8,360 bases of DNA from an uncultured bacterium (GCA_949288625.1 CASEKZ010000079.1:1-8360), one strand, 5' to 3'; positions 1-6,189 are shown, numbered from the stretch's first letter. The notes: generated by a model not told the origin, from the letters alone. Program-made: numbers and translations.

Positions 1-63
1 ACTTAACCAGTTTCCTAGTTAAGGTGCAAGATAGTTCAAGTAATCTTAAAGATTTTCTATCCC
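1..63 (-). ncRNA. Group I intron in tRNA-Thr, 5' part only (runs off the left edge)
   Basis: The tRNA-Thr 5' exon ends at anticodon base 36, and the next 63 nt do not match a tRNA 3' half. They fold as the start of a group I intron. Exon UGU (66-64) plus the first seven intron bases (63-57) form a continuous 10-bp helix with 34-25. That helix has the diagnostic U-G wobble at the splice site: exon U36 (64) against G at 27, with internal guide GCA at 27-25. A small AT-rich hairpin sits in the loop of this P1 extension (54-42). P2 follows at once at 23-2: 9 bp with one G-U pair, capped by a GAAA tetraloop. A three-base guide followed directly by a GAAA-capped P2 is the arrangement of the Azoarcus tRNA-Ile intron, from the small tRNA intron class (IC3). 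P3 to P9 and the 3' splice site are outside the window, so length and activity cannot be judged. No homing-endonuclease sequence is visible in this part. Confidence 0.78.
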
Positions 64-99
64 ACAAGTCAGTTGCTCTACCAGTTGAGCTATTTCGGC
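64..99 (-). tRNA. tRNA-Thr(UGU), 5' exon, interrupted after the anticodon
   Basis: Thirty-six bases match a bacterial tRNA-Thr 5' half: acceptor GCCGAAA, then TA, D-arm GCTC/GAGC around an 8-nt loop, A26, the 5' anticodon stem ACTGA, and loop bases CTTGT. This places UGU at positions 34-36 (66-64 in the window). The expected continuation (AA plus TCAGT) is missing because the intron begins at position 37. The tRNA-Val gene lies 8 bp upstream, so both are probably transcribed together from the promoter at 209-237. The 3' exon must lie beyond the left edge. If it is absent, this would be a broken tRNA. The anticodon assignment rests on the 5' half only. Confidence 0.8.
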
Positions 100-107
100 A
101 TATTAAA

Positions 108-184
108 TGGTGGACGCTATAGGACTCGAACCTATGACCCCCTGCTTGTAAGGCAGGTGCTCTAACCAACTGAGCTAAGCATCC
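108..184 (-). tRNA. tRNA-Val(UAC)
   Basis: A full cloverleaf of 77 nt with encoded CCA. The acceptor GGATGCT pairs with AGCGTCC (one G-U). The D-stem is GCTC/GAGC. The anticodon stem CCTGC/GCAGG encloses CTTACAA, with anticodon UAC at 150-148. The T-arm ATAGG/CCTAT has loop TTCGAGT, and discriminator A (111) is followed by CCA (110-108). It is the first gene of a tRNA unit that continues into tRNA-Thr. UAC reads GUA, and with a modified wobble base other Val codons. Confidence 0.97.
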
Positions 185-208
185 AAATACACACGTAGAA
201 CGTATATA

Positions 209-237
209 AATATATCAATAATTCATGATATTGTCAA
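209..237 (-). promoter_or_regulatory. Promoter of the tRNA-Val/tRNA-Thr unit
   Basis: Minus-strand TTGACA (237-232), a 17-nt spacer and TATATT (214-209) form a near-consensus housekeeping promoter. The predicted start is near 202, about 18 nt before tRNA-Val. It begins only 6 bp after the stop codon of the S1-domain gene. No hairpin terminator separates them, so the tRNAs may also receive read-through. Confidence 0.85.
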
Positions 238-243
238 GTAAGT

Positions 244-603
244 TTATGAATTTTTATTAATCTCTTTCATTTTTTCTTGTATCCAATTAGGTAAAGATGT
301 CTTAAGTAAATAAAAACCAAACACCGTTTCCTTTATTTTTTTATTCTTGTTTTCATATAATCCTTTATTAACTCCCTTAGCTGATAGTTTTAGTTGGTTA
401 TGCTCTTTTGGAATTAATAATATTTTAACTTTAATAACATCACCAACCTCAAAGAAATCAGTTACGTCTCTAACGAATTTTTCAGTTATTTCAGATATAT
501 GAATAAGACCACTATATTCATCATCAATTGCTGCAAAAGCACCATATCTTTCGATTGCCGTTATTCTTGCTTTAACAACGTCTCCTTCCTTGTATTTATT
601 CAT
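244..603 (-). CDS. Small S1-domain RNA-binding protein (YugI/GSP13-like)
   Basis: A protein of 119 aa. Residues about 4-75 form one S1 OB-fold domain: KYKEGDVVKARITAIERYGAF, then the SGLIHISEI strand-turn, then VGDVIKVKI and LKLSAKG. A basic Lys/Asn-rich stretch and a short C-terminal tail follow. Small single-S1 proteins of this size in Bacilli (YugI, YabR) bind RNA or the ribosome, so a translation-associated or post-transcriptional role is likely. An in-frame ATG lies 15 bp upstream (618-616), but the start at 603 is preferred. The SD GGAAGGTG (616-609) overlaps the upstream ATG, and the predicted transcript start (about 617) falls at that ATG. The gene is divergent from NifU, with the tRNA promoter just downstream. 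The family call is firm; the specific orthologue is not. Confidence 0.9.
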   Translation of the reverse strand: MNKYKEGDVVKARITAIERYGAFAAIDDEYSGLIHISEITEKFVRDVTDFFEVGDVIKVKILLIPKEHNQLKLSAKGVNKGLYENKNKKIKETVFGFYLLKTSLPNWIQEKMKEINKNS

Positions 604-623
604 AATTACACCTTCCATAAAGT

Positions 624-653
624 ATTATATCACATGTTTAACATCCTTTACAA
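624..653 (-). promoter_or_regulatory. Promoter of the S1-domain gene (extended -10)
   Basis: On the minus strand, TATAAT (629-624) is preceded by TGA, making an extended -10 element. A TTGTAA -35 (653-648) lies 18 nt upstream. The predicted start is about 617, giving a leader of roughly 14 nt in which the SD begins almost at the 5' end. The -35 lies back to back with the NifU -35 (660-665). Confidence 0.75.
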
Positions 654-659
654 ATCATC

Positions 660-688
660 TTTACTTTAAATACTTTACGATGTATAAT
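660..688 (+). promoter_or_regulatory. Promoter of the NifU-type gene
   Basis: TTTACT (660-665, 4 of 6 matches) is followed by a 17-nt spacer and a perfect TATAAT (683-688). The predicted start is near 695, where the SD GGTGAT (695-700) begins, so the leader is only about 12 nt. The promoter diverges from the S1-gene promoter within about 65 bp. Confidence 0.7.
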
Positions 689-706
689 CTAGTTGGTGAT
701 AAACTC

Positions 707-949
707 ATGAACACAAAAAAAACAAAAGAAAAAATCATGGAAGTTCTAGAAAAAATAAGACCTTTTTTAAATAATGATGGTGGCGATGTAGAGTTTGTAA
801 AGTTTAGTGATGGGATTTGCTACGTGAAACTTAAAGGTGCTTGTGCTGGGTGTGTTTTTGCAGACATGACAATTCAAAATACCATAGAAGAAATATTAAT
901 ATCTGAAGTGCCCGAGGTTATAAAGGTTATAAACACAAAAGAAACTTAG
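707..949 (+). CDS. NifU C-terminal-domain Fe-S scaffold/carrier (YutI-like)
   Basis: Eighty residues, the usual length of stand-alone Nfu proteins in Firmicutes. NDGGDVEFV (about 23-31) and KGACAGCVFADMT (about 43-55) are family hallmarks. The C-x-x-C pair (C46, C49) would ligand a [4Fe-4S] cluster shared between two subunits. The likely role is transfer of Fe-S clusters to target enzymes in the cytoplasm. The frame stays open upstream to 590, but the ATG at 707 has SD GGTGAT at 695-700 and the promoter sits at 660-688, so the longer form is not real. This is the only plus-strand gene here. It ends 3 bp from the convergent YutH-like gene. Confidence 0.93.
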   Translation: MNTKKTKEKIMEVLEKIRPFLNNDGGDVEFVKFSDGICYVKLKGACAGCVFADMTIQNTIEEILISEVPEVIKVINTKET

Positions 950-970
950 ATCTTAGTTTCTTTTTATTAG
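937..970. terminator. Bidirectional terminator between NifU and the YutH-like gene
   Basis: AAAAGAAACT (937-946) is perfectly complementary to AGTTTCTTTT (955-964), with an 8-nt loop (947-954). On the plus strand the stem runs into a T-rich end. On the minus strand it is followed by TTTTGTGTTT. The stem encodes the last residues of both proteins, and both stop codons lie in or at the loop. Confidence 0.75.
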
Positions 971-1876
971 CCAATCAACCGAGGGTATATAACGTTTATA
1001 TAGCTTTAATAAAAATAAATGTACGTTGGTTAAAAACACCTCATAATCCTTTGATTTTAACGCTATGCTTTGGGCTAAGTCTTCGGTTAATTCATTGTTA
1101 ACTATATCATCATATAAATCAAAAAAATATGATGGATAAAGAAGCCTACCATAAAACAGTAATGCTTCTTTATAACTTATATAGTTGTTATTAAAATATT
1201 CTTTAACGATTTCATAAGCATCTTCTCCGTTAAAAAAAGATGATTTAACGTACTCGCAAACATCTCTAACCCTATAATCATAAATGTAATTTAGCGGATT
1301 ATATAATTCAAACAAATTATTTTTTGAATCTATTCTTTTATGGCAAATACTTGTTAACGCTAAATCATTTATCTTGTTTGCTTCTTTAACGTATAAGATG
1401 GCGTTTTCAGCTAAACCAATGTAATAATTTGCGTAGCTACAAAGGTTAGGATATTTTTTTCCAATCTCGTTTATTTGGGCTTCAAAATAGTCATTTTTTG
1501 TTTCCCATAGTGAAGTCCAATCATATCTATTTAAAAGTTTTTCGCACTCTATTCCAACCGAATTATTATTAATATAACACACTTCTGGTAAACTTATTCT
1601 TAATTCTATGTTAACGTATAGTTCCATTAAAACATACGGAATATTATTAACGTAGGTTACAACTTCATTTTCCTTATTAATAATTATTTCATGAACTAAT
1701 ATTTCTCTTGATATCATTTGTCTATTTATTTTGTATAAGCAGTTAATATCGGAAATAGGTCTTTTAAATGGTGTAAAAACATACTTACATTCAAGATAAT
1801 CAAAAAAATATTTATCATCTTTATGTAATATTTCAGTCGGATATAAACTATAGTAGTAATTAAGTATGTTTTTCAT
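953..1876 (-). CDS. CotS/YutH-like kinase-fold protein, probably catalytically degenerate
   Basis: A protein of 307 aa, soluble, with no signal peptide or membrane segment. The overall pattern recalls the aminoglycoside-phosphotransferase/CotS fold, especially the spore coat-associated YutH group. An N-terminal lobe is followed by a helical region (NYYIGLAENAILY, about 150-162), then CHKRIDSKNN (178-187) where APH kinases have the HGD..N catalytic loop, then YIYDYRVRDVCEYVK (197-211) where they have the metal-binding D and the D(L/I)A helix. In the first motif the catalytic Asp is missing (HKR instead of HGD), so kinase activity is doubtful. The start at 1876 is chosen for its perfect AGGAGG (1889-1884, 7-nt spacing); an upstream ATG at 1915 lies inside the rny terminator and is rejected. 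It follows rny after that terminator and converges with NifU. In B. subtilis yutH and yutI lie in the same region, from memory. Family assignment is an inference from motif layout. Confidence 0.55.
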   Translation of the reverse strand: MKNILNYYYSLYPTEILHKDDKYFFDYLECKYVFTPFKRPISDINCLYKINRQMISREILVHEIIINKENEVVTYVNNIPYVLMELYVNIELRISLPEVCYINNNSVGIECEKLLNRYDWTSLWETKNDYFEAQINEIGKKYPNLCSYANYYIGLAENAILYVKEANKINDLALTSICHKRIDSKNNLFELYNPLNYIYDYRVRDVCEYVKSSFFNGEDAYEIVKEYFNNNYISYKEALLFYGRLLYPSYFFDLYDDIVNNELTEDLAQSIALKSKDYEVFLTNVHLFLLKLYKRYIPSVDWLIKRN

Positions 1877-1903
1877 GTATAGACCTCCTATTAAATGATA
1901 TGA

Positions 1904-1935
1904 AAAAAGCAACAAACTTATGTTTATTGCTTTTT
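1904..1935 (-). terminator. Intrinsic terminator of rny
   Basis: On the minus strand, AAAAAGCAATAAAC (1935-1922) pairs with GTTTGTTGCTTTTT (1917-1904) over 14 bp with one T-G pair. The loop is 4 nt and six T's end the structure (1908-1903). The rny stop codon (1936-1934) overlaps the 5' arm. The next gene's SD is only about 14 nt beyond the T-run, so read-through or a promoter inside this region is needed for the YutH-like gene. Confidence 0.88.
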
Positions 1936-3487
1936 ATTTAGCTTCTTCAGTAGCCCTAGTTTCTCTTATTACGGTTACTTTAACGGTTCCAGGATACTGC
2001 ATTTCTTTTTCAATTCTATCTTTTATGTCCCTAGCGGTTTTATAACTACCTATGTCATCAACCTTTTCAGGTTCGACTATTACCCTAAGTTCTCTTCCGG
2101 CTTGCATTGCGTAAGCTTTTTCAACACCATCAAAATCCATTGCAATCGTTTCTAATTGTTCAAGTCTTTTAACGTAGTTTTCTAAAGAGTCGTTTCTTGC
2201 ACCAGGTCTTGCCGCGGATAATGTATCCGCAATGGCAACCAACACGGATATAACAGAATTTGGATTCTTATCTCCATGGTGTGATTCTATCGCGTTTATA
2301 ACAACGTTATCTTCCCCATATTTTTTAGCAAGATCCGCGCCTATTTCAACATGACTTCCCTCAACTTCAAAATCAATTGCTTTTCCAATGTCATGAAGCA
2401 ATCCCGCACGTTTAGCAAGGGCTGCGTTTTCTCCTAGCTCTGAGGCCATGATACCAGTTAAATGAGCAACTTCCTTAGAATGCTGTAAAGCATTTTGACC
2501 ATAACTAGTTCTAAAGTTTAGCTTTCCTAAAATGGTAACCAACTCGGGATCAAGTTTTGTGATTCCAAGTTCAAACATGGCGTCTTCACCATATTCTCTA
2601 ATCTTTACATTTAATTCCTTACAAATTTTATCATATAATTCTTCTATTCTAGACGGATGAATTCTTCCATCCTTAATCAACGCCTCAATTGTTTGTTTTG
2701 CAATTTCTCTTCTTAAAGGATCAAAACTTGATAACACGATTGCTTCTGGAGTATCATCAATTATAAGATCAACACCCGTTACCGCTTCGATTGTTCTTAT
2801 GTTTCTTCCTTCTCTACCTATTATTCTTCCTTTCATATCATCATTAGGCAAATGAACTACGCTAACGGTTTGTTCATTAGTTACGTCTGATGCGTATTTT
2901 TGCATTGCATCAACAAGTAAGTTTTTAGCTTTTTTATCTACTTCAAGTTTTGCTTCTGATTCTTTTTCTTTTATGTAAGCTGATATTTCCGCACTCATGG
3001 ATATTTCAACTTGTTTCATGATTTCTTCTTTTGCCTGCTTTTTTGAAAAGCCAGATATTTTTTCTAGTTTTTCTATTTGTTCTTTAATTACGTTTTCTGC
3101 TTTTTCTTCTAATTTTTGAATATCTTTTTGTTTTTGAATAATTCCATTTTCTTTTTCGTCTAACATTTGCTCACGATTTTGAAGCAACCCGTCACGCCTA
3201 TCTATGCTGTTTTCACGCTGAAGCAAACGTTCTTCGTTTTCCTTTAGCTCACTTTTCTTTTCCTTAATTTCTTTATCTGTCTCAAGCTTTAGTTTATAAG
3301 CTTCTTCTTTTGCTTCTAAAAGAGCATCTCTTTTTGCTTTTTCAGCTTCTTTTTTAGCTTTTTCAATTATGCTAGAAGCTTTGTGTTCTTCATTTTTTTT
3401 CTTTAATGTCATTATAACGAAAGCGATAATCGCTCCAACAAATAATCCAACTATTAGAAGTAAAACAGGAACTAATACATTTCCCAT
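1934..3487 (-). CDS. rny: Ribonuclease Y
   Basis: A full-length 517-aa RNase Y, the membrane-anchored endoribonuclease that starts mRNA decay and processing in many Firmicutes. Residues 4-27 form an N-terminal membrane helix followed by a basic stop (LKKK). About 30-195 is a long Glu/Lys coiled coil that drives dimerisation. A KH RNA-binding domain carries GRIIGREGRN (220-229). The HD metal-dependent phosphodiesterase domain shows H336, HD at 365-366 (GLLHDIGKA), H403/H404 and D421. The C-terminal domain ends TEEAK. The start ATG at 3487 has AGGAGGA at 3500-3494 with 6-nt spacing, and the protein begins directly with the membrane helix. It has its own strong promoter and a strong terminator, so it is likely monocistronic apart from read-through to the YutH-like gene. 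No anomaly seen. Confidence 0.98.
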   Translation of the reverse strand: MGNVLVPVLLLIVGLFVGAIIAFVIMTLKKKNEEHKASSIIEKAKKEAEKAKRDALLEAKEEAYKLKLETDKEIKEKKSELKENEERLLQRENSIDRRDGLLQNREQMLDEKENGIIQKQKDIQKLEEKAENVIKEQIEKLEKISGFSKKQAKEEIMKQVEISMSAEISAYIKEKESEAKLEVDKKAKNLLVDAMQKYASDVTNEQTVSVVHLPNDDMKGRIIGREGRNIRTIEAVTGVDLIIDDTPEAIVLSSFDPLRREIAKQTIEALIKDGRIHPSRIEELYDKICKELNVKIREYGEDAMFELGITKLDPELVTILGKLNFRTSYGQNALQHSKEVAHLTGIMASELGENAALAKRAGLLHDIGKAIDFEVEGSHVEIGADLAKKYGEDNVVINAIESHHGDKNPNSVISVLVAIADTLSAARPGARNDSLENYVKRLEQLETIAMDFDGVEKAYAMQAGRELRVIVEPEKVDDIGSYKTARDIKDRIEKEMQYPGTVKVTVIRETRATEEAK

Positions 3488-3527
3488 TTTAAATCCTCCT
3501 TATTATGTATAACAAATATACACTTAT

Positions 3528-3556
3528 ATTGTAAAATTTATCTTGCTTGATGTCAA
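3528..3556 (-). promoter_or_regulatory. Promoter of rny
   Basis: Minus-strand TTGACA (3556-3551), a 17-nt spacer and TACAAT (3533-3528) form a near-consensus housekeeping promoter. The predicted start is near 3521, giving a leader of about 34 nt. This is the longest leader in the window and suggests constitutive expression independent of the upstream carboxypeptidase gene. Confidence 0.85.
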
Positions 3557-3607
3557 GGAAAAGAAAAAATAAAAAAGAATGGTTAACACAATTAATTGTT
3601 TGTTTTT

Positions 3608-4666
3608 TTAAAACAACATGTCTAAGAACTTTGAAAACCAGCTTTTTTTAGATTCTTTTTTTTCTTTTATACTAGCATAAAGTTTTTCTTCATGAATAAC
3701 TTTGCCACCTAATTTTATAATGGCTTTTCCAACTTCTTCATCGTTTTTATAATCGTTTTTATCTTTTATATTATATTCTACGTTTATTAATTCTTTTTCG
3801 TCATCTGTAATAGGATAATAATAATCATCTAAAGCGTATATGTTTTTGTTTTCTATGTTCATTTTATCTTTGTCAAAAACCTTTACCATACTATAATTGT
3901 TAAATCCATATTCATAAAGTTCTTTATGATTTTTAAAGTCATTTGAATCGTTTAACGTTACAACTATTAAGTTCATTCCATCTTTAGATGCGGATGTAAC
4001 AAGCGTTCTTTTTGCCATGTCAGTATAACCCGTTTTTCCTCCGGTTGTATATTTATATGTATATAAAAGTTTGTTTTTATTTGTCCAAACGTAAGTTTTT
4101 TCATCAGTTTTAACGGTGTGTTTTTTACATCCTGTTATCTTTCTAAAAGTAGAATTTGATAAAGCATAACGCATTAAAAGGGCCATATCATAAGCTGTTG
4201 AATAATTCTTTGTTTTTTCATCTAATCCGTGAGGGTTTTTAAAAACCGTGTTTTTCATACCTATTTCTTTAGCTTTTTCATTCATTTTCTCTACGAATTT
4301 TTCTTCTCCACCAAGATAATCTGCAATCATTAAAGCCGCGTCGTTTCCGCTTTGCATCATAAGGCCGTATACCATGTCTTTAAGTTTCATTTTCTCTTTA
4401 ATACTTAAGTAGATGGCGGATCCATAGCTTTCTAGTACTTTATCCGTTACCGTAACGGTTTTGTTTAATTTACCAGACTCTATCGCAAGTATTCCAGTCA
4501 TTATCTTAGTTGTTGATGCAATAAGCATTTTCTTGTTCATGTTTTTAGAAACGAGCACTCTTTTAGTGTCTTCTTCCATTAATATGGCTGCCTCACCTAA
4601 ACTATAAGCATTAATTTTCAAAGGGACAATTAATAACAATAAAACCAATAAAAATATCTTTTTCAA
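3608..4666 (-). CDS. D-alanyl-D-alanine carboxypeptidase (low-molecular-weight PBP, peptidase family S11)
   Basis: A protein of 352 aa that trims the terminal D-Ala from peptidoglycan pentapeptides outside the membrane. An N-terminal KK is followed by a leucine-rich signal peptide ending near INA|YS (about residue 20). The three S11 motifs are present: STTK (S51 nucleophile, K54), SGN (106-108) and KTGYT (K211). A smaller beta-rich region follows and the C-terminus is amphipathic (KSWFSKFLDMLF), the usual membrane anchor of DacA/DacB/DacF-type enzymes. The start is TTG at 4666, with SD AGGTGAT (4677-4671) 4 nt upstream; an in-frame GTG at 4675 lies inside this SD and is rejected. The gene follows the transglutaminase-like gene across its terminator and shows no good housekeeping promoter, only a sigma-E-like one. 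Which paralogue it is (dacA, dacB or dacF) cannot be told. I see no convincing terminator after it. Confidence 0.93.
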   Translation of the reverse strand: MKKIFLLVLLLLIVPLKINAYSLGEAAILMEEDTKRVLVSKNMNKKMLIASTTKIMTGILAIESGKLNKTVTVTDKVLESYGSAIYLSIKEKMKLKDMVYGLMMQSGNDAALMIADYLGGEEKFVEKMNEKAKEIGMKNTVFKNPHGLDEKTKNYSTAYDMALLMRYALSNSTFRKITGCKKHTVKTDEKTYVWTNKNKLLYTYKYTTGGKTGYTDMAKRTLVTSASKDGMNLIVVTLNDSNDFKNHKELYEYGFNNYSMVKVFDKDKMNIENKNIYALDDYYYPITDDEKELINVEYNIKDKNDYKNDEEVGKAIIKLGGKVIHEEKLYASIKEKKESKKSWFSKFLDMLF

Positions 4667-4682
4667 GCTTATCACCTAAATA

Positions 4683-4711
4683 ATTGTATGAAAAAAAGGT
4701 ATTTAATATTT
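4683..4711 (-). promoter_or_regulatory. Possible sigma-E-like promoter of the carboxypeptidase gene
   Basis: On the minus strand AAATATT (4711-4705), a 14-nt spacer and CATACAAT (4690-4683) fit the B. subtilis sigma-E pattern (KMATATW, 13-15 nt, CATACAMT) at all but one base. A housekeeping -35 is lacking at the matching distance. The -35 lies in the terminator loop of the upstream gene. The predicted start (about 4676) falls on the SD, so a functional transcript would have almost no leader. That weakens the call. Confidence 0.35.
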
Positions 4712-4721
4712 ACCTTTCTTT
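4691..4721 (-). terminator. Intrinsic terminator of the transglutaminase-like gene
   Basis: On the minus strand an 11-bp stem, AAAGAAAGGTA (4721-4711) against TACCTTTTTTT (4701-4691), with one G-T pair and a 9-nt loop (4710-4702), ends in seven T's. The stop codon of the upstream gene (4705-4703) sits in the loop. Confidence 0.8.
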
Positions 4722-6166
4722 TTACTTATCAAGTTTTTTAGAACGTTAACGAGCCTTATTTCTTCTGATTCTTTTGCAAAACCAGTATCATCTACATATG
4801 AACAAAATTTCTTAGAAGGACTGCTTATTTCACGTCTTTCATCAAAAATCGCTGATAATAACTTTTCTTCTTTAGTCATATAATCAAACTTAAAATTTGA
4901 GTGACAAAATATTTCGCCAAAAGAAGAAACTCCGTATGGATATTTTTGTGGATTACTAAGATATTCTTGCTTTCTTACTATTTCTAAAGCTTTTAGAAAT
5001 TTTTCAGCACTAATACTAGCATTAAATAACGATCTATATTTTTCTATTTTTTTATTAAATTCATCTTTTGTTGTTCCGGGATTTGGAAATTTAACAATTC
5101 CTTTGTTATCAATAAATATTGCTAGTTTATTTAACAATGAAAGATAATGGCTTAGCATTTTTAAATCAGTTATCTCAAAAGATGATAATCCGCTTTCTAT
5201 GTATTTATTAAACAATTCTTCAAAATCATCGAATAACCATTCGTATTCATTTATGTAATCTTCTTCTTTAAAAAAATCATATGGTTTACAAAAATATTTA
5301 TAGCTGTATAAAAAATAGTTATCATTTCTTTTTGAATCAAAGGTAGGGTCGGAAAAATATACACCTTCTATGCCATACTTATTATCTTTTATGTACATTA
5401 TGTTTCTTACGTGTCCAGGTTTTGAATATGTAGCTGACTCAAGATAACATACTTCTGATTTTATACCAAGTTTTTGTAAGACACAATTATATATATTTGC
5501 AAACCCAAGACATACTATTTCATCTTCAAACAAAACGTGAGAAAGACTTCTTGAAACACTTAAATCTTTACTTGTTGATTTTTTATAAGTTCTATCACGT
5601 ACTAAATCATAAGCGTACATGGCTTTTTCAAATGGGCTAGTGACGCCGTTTACTTTTGATACCAAAGCATCTATCTTGTTAACAATTCTTTTTAATTTAC
5701 TTAAATGTATCAAATTATCTTCACCATCTAGTGTAACATATACATTATTATATCCGTATAAATTATTTAACAAACTTTCTATTTTTCTATTATCAGATAT
5801 TAAAAGGGATTTTTCAACGATTATTTGTTTACCATTTAAAGCTTTTTTATTATTATCAATAAAACATCTTATTATTTCATATTTTTCTTCATCTGTTTTA
5901 TTATCATCAACGTATATTGAGAATTCATAAATTAAACCAGGATTAAAAATATATTTTTTTTCCATAGGCGTTGCTTTTATTTTATTTATTTCTTCTTTTT
6001 GTTCTTTACTAGTTAAACTTATTAACTTTCTTATGTTTTGTTTTTTTATCACATCTTTATATAGTTGATCTTTTCTCATATATAAATTTAAATCAATTAT
6101 TGGTGTAATATCATTAATAACTATAAACTCTTGACTGGATAAAAAAACATTAAGTTTTACTTTCAT
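4703..6166 (-). CDS. Cytoplasmic transglutaminase-like cysteine protein, function unknown
   Basis: A protein of 487 aa without signal peptide or membrane helix. The central part (about 178-285) carries the transglutaminase-core triad in order. EIVCLGFANIY gives the candidate nucleophile C219. SKPGHVRNIMYI gives H252. YFSDPTFDS gives D273. The preceding SPFEKAMYAYDLVRD helix is also typical of this fold. Bacterial members are often proteases, amidases or peptide-modifying enzymes, so the reaction cannot be assigned. About 175 N-terminal residues (beta-rich, with a YDVDD-like acidic patch near 85) and 200 C-terminal residues (mostly helical, charged) match nothing I recognise. The start at 6166 is chosen for its SD AGGGGG (6178-6173, 6-nt spacing); an ATG at 6187 lies upstream of the predicted transcript start. 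It has its own promoter and terminator, and the carboxypeptidase gene follows. Confidence 0.8.
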   Translation of the reverse strand: MKVKLNVFLSSQEFIVINDITPIIDLNLYMRKDQLYKDVIKKQNIRKLISLTSKEQKEEINKIKATPMEKKYIFNPGLIYEFSIYVDDNKTDEEKYEIIRCFIDNNKKALNGKQIIVEKSLLISDNRKIESLLNNLYGYNNVYVTLDGEDNLIHLSKLKRIVNKIDALVSKVNGVTSPFEKAMYAYDLVRDRTYKKSTSKDLSVSRSLSHVLFEDEIVCLGFANIYNCVLQKLGIKSEVCYLESATYSKPGHVRNIMYIKDNKYGIEGVYFSDPTFDSKRNDNYFLYSYKYFCKPYDFFKEEDYINEYEWLFDDFEELFNKYIESGLSSFEITDLKMLSHYLSLLNKLAIFIDNKGIVKFPNPGTTKDEFNKKIEKYRSLFNASISAEKFLKALEIVRKQEYLSNPQKYPYGVSSFGEIFCHSNFKFDYMTKEEKLLSAIFDERREISSPSKKFCSYVDDTGFAKESEEIRLVNVLKNLISKKKGKY

Positions 6167-6189
6167 AAAAATCCCCCTAGTAGTCACAC

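Noticed and set aside
64..99. Reading the interrupted tRNA as tRNA-His (GTG visible at the exon/intron junction)
   Set aside because: The D-arm, acceptor GCCGA and stem ACTGA place UGU at 34-36, which is tRNA-Thr. The extra GG belongs to the intron side of P1.
590..706. Plus-strand N-terminal extension of the NifU-type protein (frame open from 590)
   Set aside because: It overlaps the divergent S1 gene and both promoters, has no SD at its first ATG, and the remaining 80 aa match the family's normal length.
1890..1902. Housekeeping promoter with TTTAAT directly before the YutH-like SD
   Set aside because: The start would fall inside the coding leader past the SD, and no TTGACA-like -35 lies 16-18 nt upstream.
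3562..3606. Possible terminator after the carboxypeptidase gene (palindrome ACAATTAATTGT at 3588-3599 plus T-rich tracts)
   Set aside because: The usable stem is only 4-5 AT-rich pairs and the T-run is displaced, too weak to call.
4673..4675. GTG as start of the carboxypeptidase
   Set aside because: It lies inside the AGGTGAT SD of the TTG start at 4666 and has no SD of its own.
5619..5930. Plus-strand open frame of about 103 codons
   Set aside because: It lies fully antisense to the transglutaminase-like gene, over its catalytic region. It has no SD or promoter and a low-complexity composition as expected for a shadow frame.
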